A stretch of 64,000 nucleotides of DNA. It comes from Lachnospiraceae bacterium AC3007. Its GTDB lineage: Bacteria; Bacillota; Clostridia; Lachnospirales; Lachnospiraceae. Within the stretch, counting starts at the first letter, position 1. Each line of letters opens with the position of its first letter. Below, piece by piece: positions 19,601 through 27,188 of the stretch. The stretch is taken from assembly GCA_000621405.1 (NCBI GenBank), contig JHYK01000004.1, positions 168,706 through 232,705 of the forward strand, in the 5' to 3' direction. The translations under genes and the position numbers were made by a program. Under the pieces are notes generated by a model. The model was not told the origin of the DNA, did not search any database, and saw only the letters and a program-made list of their open reading frames with translations.

Positions 19601-20641
19601 TTAAACCAGTCTTTTCAGACCTTCAAGAGCGGGAGCGTAATTACCGGCTTTTTCGTAATACGCCTTCGCTCTTTTATTTTCCCCGAGAACTTCGCAGATG
19701 ACACCGCAGTTGTACCATGCCGCGAAGGAATCCGTGCCTTCGACGGATGATATGCTGCAGGATGTGGCCTTGGTGAAGCTTGAGATCGCATCGTCAAAGC
19801 GGGCGTTGTTCATAAGGATAAGACCGCACAGGAACATGTAGTCAGCGCTGTCGTGGTATTCTTCAAAGCCGGTCAGGGTCATGGCGTCTTTATTTCTTCC
19901 AAGCTCCAGCAGTGTATAGCCGTAAGTCTCTATCAGCGACTCGACGTATTCGTCTTTTGTGTCGGCGCCGCGCTCTATGGCTTTTTCAAAGGCATCGGCA
20001 GCGGCGGTGAAATCATGCTCGACGTAATATGTACGTCCGATCTGGAAGTAGATATAAGGATCAGAGTCGTTTTCCCGGGCCATACGGGTCAGAAGATCTC
20101 TGTAAGAAGCGGATTTCTTAAGCATCTGATCCCTGTCCTTGTAGCCGCTGTGTCCGAGGACTATGGAAGCGTTGCCGGTCTTTACGGGGGAAGCGTCGCG
20201 GGATACCACCTGCTCATGCACGTATCCCTCGTAACGAAAGAGCCCCGGGCGGAAGAGCCTTGTTATCCTCTCGGTATTGCGAAGGGCGTTATCGTTGATG
20301 CCATATTCATTCTCCCTTACAACACGGTATATGTCCCTGTCGGCGGCGCGCTCGTCAAAATAAAAGGATGTAATGTATTCGTCTGTATCTATCACGAGGA
20401 CCCAGTCTGTTTTGACGTGATCCAGTGAGACGTTCCTTGCCGCGGAATAATCTCCCGGCCAGGGCAGGAATATCTCTCTGGCTCCGTATTCGAAAAGGAG
20501 ATCATCTGTGATGTCGCCGTCAAGCGGAGTAGGGTCGACTACCGCCACGATCTCATCCATGATCCCTTTAACAGAAGCAAGGCACCTTTTCAGATCCTCG
20601 CAATTGCCGCGTTTGATTATCATTGCTGCGGAGATACTCAT
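19601..20641 (-). CDS. GT2 glycosyltransferase with C-terminal TPR repeats
   Basis: The 346-residue protein has an N-terminal GT2 domain: SISAAMIIKRGNCEDLKRCL, then IVAVVDPTPLDG and the acidic metal site WVLVIDTDEYI. From about residue 195 helical repeats of TPR type follow (for example YFQIGRTYYVEHDFTAAADA). This two-part layout is known in proteins that glycosylate surface proteins or polymers. No Shine-Dalgarno precedes the ATG. A promoter -10 box lies 7 nt upstream, so the mRNA may be leaderless. Confidence 0.82.
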   Translation of the reverse strand: MSISAAMIIKRGNCEDLKRCLASVKGIMDEIVAVVDPTPLDGDITDDLLFEYGAREIFLPWPGDYSAARNVSLDHVKTDWVLVIDTDEYITSFYFDERAADRDIYRVVRENEYGINDNALRNTERITRLFRPGLFRYEGYVHEQVVSRDASPVKTGNASIVLGHSGYKDRDQMLKKSASYRDLLTRMARENDSDPYIYFQIGRTYYVEHDFTAAADAFEKAIERGADTKDEYVESLIETYGYTLLELGRNKDAMTLTGFEEYHDSADYMFLCGLILMNNARFDDAISSFTKATSCSISSVEGTDSFAAWYNCGVICEVLGENKRAKAYYEKAGNYAPALEGLKRLV

Positions 20642-20648
20642 ACAAGAT

Positions 20649-20677
20649 ATTGTAGTACAGAGGGACAGTCAGGTCAA
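20649..20677 (-). promoter_or_regulatory. Promoter for the GT2-TPR gene, leaderless arrangement
   Basis: Read on the minus strand, TTGACC (20672-20677) and TACAAT (20649-20654) are separated by 17 nt. Only 7 nt (20642-20648) lie between the -10 box and the ATG, so transcription should begin at or next to the start codon. No ribosome-binding site is visible. Confidence 0.7.
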
Positions 20678-20846
20678 AATATAAGTGGCCGGGGACCGCA
20701 ATAAAAAAATCTCAAAAAACATTTAAAATCCGCTATTTTTCCTTGCATTACTTGACTGAACGTGTTATTCTATAAACGTATAAATGGATATTATACGATA
20801 GAGTCATTGTCCGCTGACTATCATGGAGGAAAGGAGGGGACGTCAT

Positions 20847-22145
20847 ATGGCATCATTGGCTTTGCAAAATGTCTATAACAATTTCTTGCCGCAGTTCATG
20901 CCCAAGACATCACGTTATGACACACATAAAAGAGACGAACTGAAGAACGTCTATGCTGCTATCATGCGCCAGACGAAAGAGTCCCCGTTGTTCCTTCCGT
21001 TGTCAGGAGACAATGTCATTGAGTATGCGGTGAACATGAAGGAGAACGCGAGAGACCTCAGCAATGTCATAGCATCTCTTTCCAATGACAGGTCCATAAG
21101 CCTTCTTGATAAGAAAACGGCATATTCGACGGATGAGGATGTGGCTGTGGCAAAATATATCGGAGAAGACGACAGTGTAGATCCCGATGACACTCCTTCA
21201 TTCGATCTCGGAGTCCAGCGTCTTGCTTCCAGGCAGACAAATATGGGTGCATTCATAGATGACGGCGCGATGACACTCGAGCCGGATACGTATTCCTTTG
21301 ATATCCATATCGGAGATACCGATTATGAGTTCCAGTTCAATGTAGAGCCCGGTGATACCAATAAGGAGATGGAAGAGAAGCTTGCAAGGCTCATCAATCG
21401 GAGCAACATCGGTGTCGAGGTGGAGGTCGTGTCTGAGAACGGACGCTCCGCTCTCAGGATAGACAGCGTAGCTACCGGCACTCCCAGCGGCAAAGAGACG
21501 ATATTCAATGTATCCGATGACAATACCAGTAAAAGGGCAGGAGCAGTAGATTATTTCGGACTTGGAGAGATCACTCTTCCGCCGCGCAATGCAGAGTTCA
21601 CACTGAACGGCAATCCTCACAGCGCATATTCTAATTCATTTACTATAGACAAGGCATATGAAGTGACGCTGAAGGGCGTGAGCGAAGAGGGCAGAGATAC
21701 ACACATCGGATTGAAGCCGGATGTCGAGTCCCTGATAAGCAATGTATCAAGTCTGGTAGAGGGATATAATAATTTTATAGACAAGGCCATGGGTTATACG
21801 GAGACATATGGTCTTTCAAATAAATTCAGGAATGAGATGAGGAGCATCCAGAATGTCTACCGTAACGAACTGGATGCCATCGGTCTTTCGTTCAATGATA
21901 AGGGTGAGCTCGAGATAGATGAGAAATATCTCAGGGCAGCGGCTTTTGAAGGAGATCACAATGAGACACTCAGACCCATAACTGATTTTGCGAGCGAGAT
22001 CCTTCTTGAGGCAAAGAAGATATCTCTGAACCCCATGGAATATACAGACAGGATAGTGGTGGAGTACAAGAACCCCGGACACAATTTCTCAAATCCTTAT
22101 GTGACGAGCATGTATTCCGGGATGATGTTCAGCTCTTATACCTGA
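20847..22145 (+). CDS. FliD-like (flagellar hook-associated protein 2-like) protein
   Basis: The 432-residue protein has segments resembling filament cap protein FliD. A middle part reads FDIHIGDTDYEFQFNVEPGD and later NRSNIGVEVEVVSENGRSAL, as in FliD D2/D3 domains; the C-terminal half has SLVEGYNNFIDKAMGYTE, like the FliD C-terminal region. The start is ATG 20847, 9 nt after AAGGAGG (20831-20837), rather than the ATG at 20823. No other flagellar gene is nearby, so it may be an orphan cap protein or a secreted relative. A terminator follows. Confidence 0.65.
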   Translation: MASLALQNVYNNFLPQFMPKTSRYDTHKRDELKNVYAAIMRQTKESPLFLPLSGDNVIEYAVNMKENARDLSNVIASLSNDRSISLLDKKTAYSTDEDVAVAKYIGEDDSVDPDDTPSFDLGVQRLASRQTNMGAFIDDGAMTLEPDTYSFDIHIGDTDYEFQFNVEPGDTNKEMEEKLARLINRSNIGVEVEVVSENGRSALRIDSVATGTPSGKETIFNVSDDNTSKRAGAVDYFGLGEITLPPRNAEFTLNGNPHSAYSNSFTIDKAYEVTLKGVSEEGRDTHIGLKPDVESLISNVSSLVEGYNNFIDKAMGYTETYGLSNKFRNEMRSIQNVYRNELDAIGLSFNDKGELEIDEKYLRAAAFEGDHNETLRPITDFASEILLEAKKISLNPMEYTDRIVVEYKNPGHNFSNPYVTSMYSGMMFSSYT

Positions 22146-22170
22146 TGCCCATATTATGATCCGATCTCAG

Positions 22171-22200
22171 GCGTCCGTGATCTCACGGGCGCTTTTCTTA
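22171..22200 (+). terminator. Rho-independent terminator after the FliD-like gene
   Basis: GCGTCCGTG (22171-22179) pairs with CACGGGCGC (22184-22192), including one G-T pair, around a 4-nt loop. TTTTCTTA follows. It isolates the FliD-like gene as a single unit. Confidence 0.85.
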
Positions 22201-22302
22201 TGCCTGATCTAAGGCGTCGCATGATGCGACACGTTTGTCCGCAGTTTTGATTTCGGGCGCCTGCTATGCTTCCGGGAGAGTATGTTCGCATGCCGGTGTA
22301 TA

Positions 22303-22311
22303 TGATATAAT
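22303..22311 (+). promoter_or_regulatory. Extended -10 promoter for the ligase-glf operon
   Basis: TGATATAAT (22303-22311) is a perfect extended -10. No good -35 is present at 17 nt. Transcription near 22318 places the first usable ATG of the following frame at 22376, which settles the start of that gene. Confidence 0.65.
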
Positions 22312-22375
22312 GATGCCCGGACCAAAACGCATCTGCGCCTTGGGACGCATCAAAAGAGACACGCAGGAAAAAGGA

Positions 22376-24004
22376 ATGAGCAGAAAAAAGCTGGCCGGAA
22401 AAGCAAAAAAAGCTCCTGAACAGACACCGGCTTCCAAGCGTATAATGAAGGATTTGGTCGCGCTGTATGTATTCTTCATGTTTGCGATCTATCCTCTGTA
22501 TTACGAGAATAAATACTATAACATGGGAGATGCCAAGTGGCATTTTTTCAGATGGGTGACATTGATCGCGATGATCGCAATGGCCTGTGTTTTCATTTGG
22601 TACCAGCTCCATTTGTTAAGCGTGGGTAAGATTAAGGAATACTGGGATCTTAGCGCCACATCGATCGTTGACAGATTTGTCCTGGCCTATGCGTTTCTGG
22701 CCGTGATCTCATTTCTTCTGTCGCCGTATAAAGTAGATACGCTTTTCGGATATGACGGATGGTATATGGGACTTGTGTCCCAGCTGGCATTTGTTGCGAT
22801 CTACTATTTTGTGTCCAGGTTCTGGCGCTGGGATGAACTTCTTGTCACCGGATATCTCGCTGTATCATCAGTGGTATTCCTGCTCTGCCTTCTGAACCGG
22901 TTCGGTATAGATCCTATGGAGATGTACGTCGATCTCGAGGAGCAGTACTATCTTAAATTCGTATCGACTCTGGGACAGACAACATGGTTTTCAAGTTATA
23001 TGGTATTACTCTTTCCGATCGGGCTTTTTGTTTTCTGGTATTCAAAGAGCATGGTGAAGACAGTCGCTGCCGGAGTATATGTTTTTCTCGGTGCGATGAC
23101 AATGATAGAGCAGAACTCCGATTCGGCATTTCTCGCATATGGATTTATCTATCTGGTCCTGTTCATGGCATCATTTAGGGAAAATATCAGGATGAGGAGA
23201 TTTTTGGAAAGCCTTGTCCTTCTCTTTGCGGGCTGGAAGACAATAGGCATATTGCAGGTCGTCTTTTCAGACAGAGTTGTCATGGTCGAATCTTTCATGA
23301 CGGCGCTCTCTGTAGGCCCCATAAGCTGGGTGCTGCTTGGTCTGTCGGCTGCGCTTCTCATACTGTATATCCGTGCAATGGGTAATGAGCATTTTAGTAT
23401 CGAAGCTTTGGGAAAGGTCCGGTATGTCGTGGCGGTTCTTACTGTCGTGTTCATAGCCGCCATAGGAGTCTATGTGGTCCTGAACACAAAAGGCGTTTTT
23501 GCGGGCACGCCTTTTGCTTCTGATAATAATTATCTTTTCTTTGATGACAGATGGGGCAACAGCAGAGGCTCTTCGTGGAAGATAACTGTCGCGACATTTT
23601 TAAGGACAGAACCCGTTCGCAAGCTTTTCGGAGTCGGACCGGACGGATTCCATAATGAGGTATACAGATTTTTTAACGACGAGCTGGTGGCGCAGTGGGG
23701 TCAGGACAAGGTCCTCACGTGCGCGCACAACGAGTGGATGAATGCGATCATCAATATGGGAGTGATCGGAGGCATAGCATATATCGGAGTATTCATCAGC
23801 GGGATGATCCGTTATTCGAAAAAGAGTATTGAGACACCGGAGACGCTCGCTGTGGTAATGTGCATAGCAGGATACATGGCGCATAATTTCTTCTGTTATC
23901 AGCAGATAATCTGCACTCCTGCTATTTTTATCATCATGGGCGCGGGAGAGATGATGAGCAGATACGGCAAGCGCGAGATATGGGAACAGGAGGGAGATCT
24001 GTAA
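22376..24004 (+). CDS. O-antigen ligase/polymerase-like membrane protein (Wzy_C type)
   Basis: The 542-residue protein starts MSRKKLAGKAKKAPEQTPAS, a basic cytosolic stretch, and then has about a dozen hydrophobic helices. The large extracytoplasmic loop ends with LTCAHNEWMNAIINMGVIGG, a histidine-containing motif typical of the Wzy_C/WaaL family that polymerises or ligates lipid-linked glycans outside the membrane. An earlier in-frame ATG at 22235 lies upstream of the promoter and is rejected. The stop overlaps the glf start by one base, so both probably serve one surface polysaccharide. Confidence 0.8.
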   Translation: MSRKKLAGKAKKAPEQTPASKRIMKDLVALYVFFMFAIYPLYYENKYYNMGDAKWHFFRWVTLIAMIAMACVFIWYQLHLLSVGKIKEYWDLSATSIVDRFVLAYAFLAVISFLLSPYKVDTLFGYDGWYMGLVSQLAFVAIYYFVSRFWRWDELLVTGYLAVSSVVFLLCLLNRFGIDPMEMYVDLEEQYYLKFVSTLGQTTWFSSYMVLLFPIGLFVFWYSKSMVKTVAAGVYVFLGAMTMIEQNSDSAFLAYGFIYLVLFMASFRENIRMRRFLESLVLLFAGWKTIGILQVVFSDRVVMVESFMTALSVGPISWVLLGLSAALLILYIRAMGNEHFSIEALGKVRYVVAVLTVVFIAAIGVYVVLNTKGVFAGTPFASDNNYLFFDDRWGNSRGSSWKITVATFLRTEPVRKLFGVGPDGFHNEVYRFFNDELVAQWGQDKVLTCAHNEWMNAIINMGVIGGIAYIGVFISGMIRYSKKSIETPETLAVVMCIAGYMAHNFFCYQQIICTPAIFIIMGAGEMMSRYGKREIWEQEGDL

Positions 24005-25137
24005 TGGCCGGAAAAAAATATGACTATATTATAGCAGGCGCAGGACTGTTCGGAGCCGTGGCAGCGAGGGAGCTTACGGATTCGGGAAAAAGCGTGCTGG
24101 TGATCGACAGGCGGAGCCATGTGGGAGGAAATGTCTATACAGAGAAGACTGAGGGGATAAATGTCCATAAATACGGCGCTCATATCTTCCACACAAATGA
24201 TGCGGCAGTCTGGGAGTATGTGAACAGATTCGCAAGGTTCAACCGCTTTACAAATTCGCCGGTCGCAAACTATAAGGGCGAGCTCTACTCGCTTCCTTTT
24301 AATATGTATACCTTCAACCGCATGTGGGGTGTTGTGACTCCGGAGGAAGCCAGGGCGAAGATAGAGGAGCAGAAAAAAGAGATAGGTCATGAGCCCCGAA
24401 ATCTTGAAGAGCAGGCCATATCTCTTGTCGGAAGGGATATATATGAAAAGCTGATAAAGGGATATACAGAAAAGCAGTGGGGCAGAGACTGCAGTCAGCT
24501 TCCGGCCTTTATCATAAGGAGGCTTCCGGTCCGCTTTACCTATGACAATAACTATTTTAATGCGCTGTTCCAGGGCATACCGACGGGGGGCTATACCCGC
24601 ATGGTCGAAAATATGCTTTCCGGGATAGAGACAAGGCTTGATACAGATTATCTATTGAACAAAGAAGAGTTCGATAAAGAGGCCGGGAAGATCATATACA
24701 CAGGCCCCATAGATGCTTACTTCGGATATTCCCTCGGCTATCTTGAATACCGCTCGGTCCGCTTTGAGAATGAGCTTCTGGACATCCCGAACTATCAGGG
24801 TAATGCCGCAGTCAACTACACTGAAAGGGAGATTCCCTGGACCAGGATAATCGAGCACAAATGGTTCGAGTTCGGAAAAGACGAGGACGGAAATGACCTG
24901 CCGAAGACCGTGATCTCGAAAGAGTACAGCTCTGAGTGGCATCCCGGAGACGAGCCCTACTATCCAGTCAATGATGAAAAGAACGGCGCGTTATATGAAG
25001 ACTACAGAAAGCTTGCCGATAAGGAAGCAAATGTCATCTTCGGAGGACGTCTGGGCGAGTACAAGTACTATGACATGGATCAGGTCATAGCACGAGCCCT
25101 TGAAGTATCCCAAAAGTTGTTGACAACCCCTGCATGA
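24004..25137 (+). CDS. glf: UDP-galactopyranose mutase
   Basis: The flavoenzyme converts UDP-galactopyranose to UDP-galactofuranose, a donor for cell-surface galactofuran-containing glycans. The 377-residue protein starts at ATG 24004 and has the FAD-binding motif YIIAGAGLFGAVAARELTDS, then VIDRRSHVGGNVYTE and HKYGAHIFHTND, as well as GYTEKQWGRD and CGP-equivalent substrate segments typical of bacterial Glf. Its 3' end overlaps a consensus promoter at 25120-25148. Confidence 0.95.
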   Translation: MAGKKYDYIIAGAGLFGAVAARELTDSGKSVLVIDRRSHVGGNVYTEKTEGINVHKYGAHIFHTNDAAVWEYVNRFARFNRFTNSPVANYKGELYSLPFNMYTFNRMWGVVTPEEARAKIEEQKKEIGHEPRNLEEQAISLVGRDIYEKLIKGYTEKQWGRDCSQLPAFIIRRLPVRFTYDNNYFNALFQGIPTGGYTRMVENMLSGIETRLDTDYLLNKEEFDKEAGKIIYTGPIDAYFGYSLGYLEYRSVRFENELLDIPNYQGNAAVNYTEREIPWTRIIEHKWFEFGKDEDGNDLPKTVISKEYSSEWHPGDEPYYPVNDEKNGALYEDYRKLADKEANVIFGGRLGEYKYYDMDQVIARALEVSQKLLTTPA

Positions 25138-25148
25138 CATAGTATACT
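25120..25148 (+). promoter_or_regulatory. Consensus promoter within the 3' end of glf
   Basis: TTGACA (25120-25125) and TATACT (25143-25148) are 17 nt apart, the best promoter in the window. Transcription should start near 25155, just before a terminator-like hairpin (25159-25179), then run into the three-armed element and the rpmG-secE-nusG genes. The -35 box lies in glf codons. Confidence 0.8.
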
Positions 25149-25158
25149 TATACGGCTT

Positions 25159-25179
25159 AAGGACACCAGTCCTTTTTTT
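25159..25179 (+). terminator. Hairpin with T-run after glf
   Basis: AAGGAC (25159-25164) pairs with GTCCTT (25169-25174) around ACCA, with T residues up to 25179. For glf transcripts it is a plausible terminator with a short stem. For RNA from the promoter at 25120 it would be the first 25 nt of the transcript, where it might instead protect the 5' end. Confidence 0.6.
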
Positions 25180-25181
25180 AG

Positions 25182-25343
25182 TGCATAAACAATCTTCAAA
25201 TCTTGCGGACACAGCCGTGCTCGCACGGATGGGGCCGGAAGATTTTGAAGATGTAACAGAAATGAGGAAGTAGGCCGACAGGCCGGATTCCGAATTTCTG
25301 TAGGATCGCGGGAGTGCGAAGCACGGAGCGATCCGTTTATGCA
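25182..25343 (+). repeat. Three-armed structured element, copy 1
   Basis: Terminal arms TGCATAAAC (25182-25190) and GTTTATGCA (25335-25343) close a four-way junction. Arm one pairs 25192-25204 with 25239-25252, capped by CCGTGC/GCACGG. Arm two pairs ACAGAAAT (25256-25263) with ATTTCTGT (25294-25301). It encloses a 30-nt segment at 25264-25293 with GA/GA, GGAA/TTCC, 3x3 and GGCC/GGCC layers and a GACA loop. Arm three pairs GGATCGC (25303-25309) with GCGATCC (25328-25334), capped by GTGC-GAA-GCAC. Copy 2 at 26474-26642 has the same plan. It may act as RNA or as a mobile repeat; the family is not recognised. Confidence 0.75.
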
Positions 25344-25470
25344 AATATAATGTATATACACGCTGATCGCAGGAGTGCGAAGCACGGAGCGATCCGTGTT
25401 TATGCAAATATAATGTATATACGCGTTGATCGCGGGAGTGCGAAGCACGGAGCGATCCGTTTATGCAAAT
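25304..25470 (+). repeat. Tandem repeat of arm three and right terminus, three units
   Basis: Units begin with GATCGC at 25304, 25365 and 25428, so the spacing is 61 and 63 bp; the third unit stops at about 25470. Each holds the hairpin GATCGC-nGGA-GTGC-GAA-GCAC-GGA-GCGATC, then TTTATGCAAAT; the first two also carry an AT-rich linker with TATAATGTATATAC. It looks like a local amplification of the right end of element copy 1. The last unit ends 35 nt before rpmG. No open frame is evident in the 368 bp between glf and rpmG. Confidence 0.85.
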
Positions 25471-25505
25471 TATTTTACTTTTTTTCTTCACGGAGGTACC
25501 CCACC

Positions 25506-25655
25506 ATGCGTACGAGGATCACACTTGCATGCACAGAGTGCAAGAACCGCAACTATGATACGAGCAAGGATAAGAAGACCCATCCCGACAGGATGGAGAT
25601 CAAGAAGTATTGCAAGTTCTGCAAGAAGCATACTATTCACAAGGAAACTAAGTAA
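25506..25655 (+). CDS. rpmG: 50S ribosomal protein L33
   Basis: The 49-residue protein [20 protein letters not shown]... has two cysteine pairs (CTEC and CKFC), the zinc-binding L33 form. The ATG at 25506 follows ACGGAGG with a 10-nt gap; upstream in-frame extensions run through the tandem repeats and are not coding. The order rpmG-secE-nusG is the usual one. Confidence 0.96.
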   Translation: MRTRITLACTECKNRNYDTSKDKKTHPDRMEIKKYCKFCKKHTIHKETK

Positions 25656-25730
25656 GCCGCGCGATCGCAGTTAGGATCGGCACGGCCCGGAGCTGACTGT
25701 ACATCCGGACCGCAATCGGAGGGATTTCTT

Positions 25731-25940
25731 ATGGAAGATGCAAAGAAGACAGTAGTCGAGAAAAAAGCCACTTCCTTCTGGAAGGGCGTAAAGGCAGAGT
25801 TTACGAAGATACTGTGGCCGTCCAAAGAGACACTGACCAAGCAGTCTGTGGCGGTCGTTGCGATCACTGTCGTGACTGCGGCTCTTATTGCCGTTATCGA
25901 CAGAGGCTTGCAGTATGGCATTAATTTCGTGATCAAGTGA
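25731..25940 (+). CDS. secE: Preprotein translocase subunit SecE
   Basis: The 69-residue protein has the single-helix short SecE form: a cytosolic amphipathic part FWKGVKAEFTKILWPSKETL and one membrane helix, AVVAITVVTAALIAVIDRG. It clamps SecY (4799-6118). GGAGGG precedes the ATG. Confidence 0.95.
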   Translation: MEDAKKTVVEKKATSFWKGVKAEFTKILWPSKETLTKQSVAVVAITVVTAALIAVIDRGLQYGINFVIK

Positions 25941-25953
25941 TCGGGAGAAAGAT

Positions 25954-26481
25954 ATGGCAGATAACGAACCACGCTGGTATGTAGCCCATACCTATTCCGG
26001 ATACGAGAATAAGGTTAAGTCCAGCATAGAGATGGCGATCGAAAACCGCCATCTGCAGGATAAGATAGTCGAAGTCAGAGTGCCCACGCAGACTGTTATA
26101 GAGGTCAAGGATAACGGTCAGCGCAAAGAAGTAGAGAAGAAGCTCTTTCCCGGCTATGTGCTGGTAAATATGATAATGGATGACGATACATGGTATGTCG
26201 TTCGTAACACGAGAGGTGTTACGGGCTTCGTGGGACCCGGAAGCAAGCCGGTCCCGCTCTCAGAGGAGGAGATGAAGCCTCTCGGCATACATGTTGAGAA
26301 TATGGCAGTTAATTTCAAGGAAGGCGATATGGTAAGAGTAGTCGCCGGGCCTTGGAGAGAGACTACAGGTCCTATCGCAAAGATGGATATGAACAAGCGT
26401 ACCGCGACCCTTATGGTAGAGCTCTTTGGGCGCGAGACCCCTGTAGACATCTCATTTGATGAGATAAATTTAATGCATTAA
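25954..26481 (+). CDS. nusG: Transcription termination/antitermination factor NusG
   Basis: The 175-residue protein has the NGN domain (RWYVAHTYSGYENKVKSSIE, LFPGYVLVNMIMDD, VRNTRGVTGFVGPGSKP) and a C-terminal KOW domain (EGDMVRVVAGPWRETTGPIA). It binds RNA polymerase and modulates pausing and termination. Its last codons ATG CAT TAA lie within the left terminal arm of structured element copy 2, so the element and the gene end share bases. Confidence 0.97.
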   Translation: MADNEPRWYVAHTYSGYENKVKSSIEMAIENRHLQDKIVEVRVPTQTVIEVKDNGQRKEVEKKLFPGYVLVNMIMDDDTWYVVRNTRGVTGFVGPGSKPVPLSEEEMKPLGIHVENMAVNFKEGDMVRVVAGPWRETTGPIAKMDMNKRTATLMVELFGRETPVDISFDEINLMH

Positions 26482-26642
26482 GCCCAGTCTCCATGCCGAT
26501 ACGCATGGGGCGCTTGCGCACCAATGCGTATCGGCATGAGAGACGCTAACGAGAATGAGGAAGTAGGCCGACAGGCCGGATTCCGAATTCTCGTAGCATC
26601 ACGAGAGCACGAAGTGCGGAGTGATGCGTAGGGCTTAATGCA
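26474..26642 (+). repeat. Three-armed structured element, copy 2
   Basis: Terminal arms TGCATTAAGCCC (26474-26485) and GGGCTTAATGCA (26631-26642) are perfectly complementary. Arm one pairs 26487-26506 with 26524-26544 (20 bp, one bulged A). Arm two pairs ACGAGAAT (26549-26556) with ATTCTCGT (26587-26594) around a 30-nt loop at 26557-26586 identical to that of copy 1. Arm three pairs GCATCAC (26596-26602) with GTGATGC (26621-26627), capped by GCAC-GAA-GTGC. Relative to copy 1, three pairs in arm two and four in arm three change on both sides. It fills most of the 270-bp nusG-rplK gap; the rest holds only a weak promoter-like stretch near 26657-26691. Confidence 0.75.
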
Positions 26643-26751
26643 GGTGAAAAATAAACTTTACATGTAGAGATCATTACATGTTTAGTATACCAGTGGGAGG
26701 GAGGAAACTCGCCCGCAACTACCACAATGTTTTATCAAAGGAGGAAGCCCA

Positions 26752-27177
26752 ATGGCAAAGAAAGTAGAAGGTTACATCAAACTTCAGATCCCCGCCGGCA
26801 AGGCAACACCGGCACCGCCTGTAGGACCGGCTCTCGGTCAGCATGGCGTCAACATCGTAGAGTTCACCAAGCAGTTCAATGCTAAGACAGCCGACAAAGG
26901 AGATGTCCTCATCCCCGTTGTCATCACAGTCTATGCAGACAGGAGCTTTACATTCATCACGAAGACTCCGCCCGCAGCTGTCCTTATCAAGAAGGCCTGC
27001 AATCTCCAGAAGGCATCAGGCGTCCCGAACAAGCAGAAGGTCGCTACCCTTTCCAAGGAGAAGTGCAAGGAGATCGCTGAGACCAAGATGCCCGATCTCA
27101 ATGCGGCATCTCTTGAGGCAGCAATGAGCATGATAGCCGGCACCGCAAGATCCATGGGTGTCGAGGTCGAGAAGTAA
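26752..27177 (+). CDS. rplK: 50S ribosomal protein L11
   Basis: The 141-residue protein begins [20 protein letters not shown] and has [20 protein letters not shown] and the C-terminal rRNA-binding domain with [17 protein letters not shown]11 forms the GTPase-associated stalk base. AAAGGAGGAAG precedes the ATG. Confidence 0.97.
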   Translation: MAKKVEGYIKLQIPAGKATPAPPVGPALGQHGVNIVEFTKQFNAKTADKGDVLIPVVITVYADRSFTFITKTPPAAVLIKKACNLQKASGVPNKQKVATLSKEKCKEIAETKMPDLNAASLEAAMSMIAGTARSMGVEVEK

Positions 27178-27188
27178 GGAGGCCCGGG

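Noticed and set aside
20752..20784. Flagellar sigma-28 promoter before the FliD-like gene
   Set aside because: TAAA and a CGATA-like stretch are present, but the spacing is about 17 nt instead of 15 and the -10 matches poorly. The ordinary hexamers there are also badly spaced, so no promoter is assigned.
22235..22375. Extended N-terminus of the O-antigen-ligase-like protein from ATG 22235
   Set aside because: The extension spans the extended -10 promoter at 22303-22311 and encodes an unusual Cys-rich stretch; ATG 22376 gives a normal basic N-terminus.
25304..25470. CRISPR-like array
   Set aside because: The repeated units are 61-63 bp, the intervening parts are the same in each unit rather than unique, and no cas genes are present. 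It is a tandem duplication of part of the structured element.
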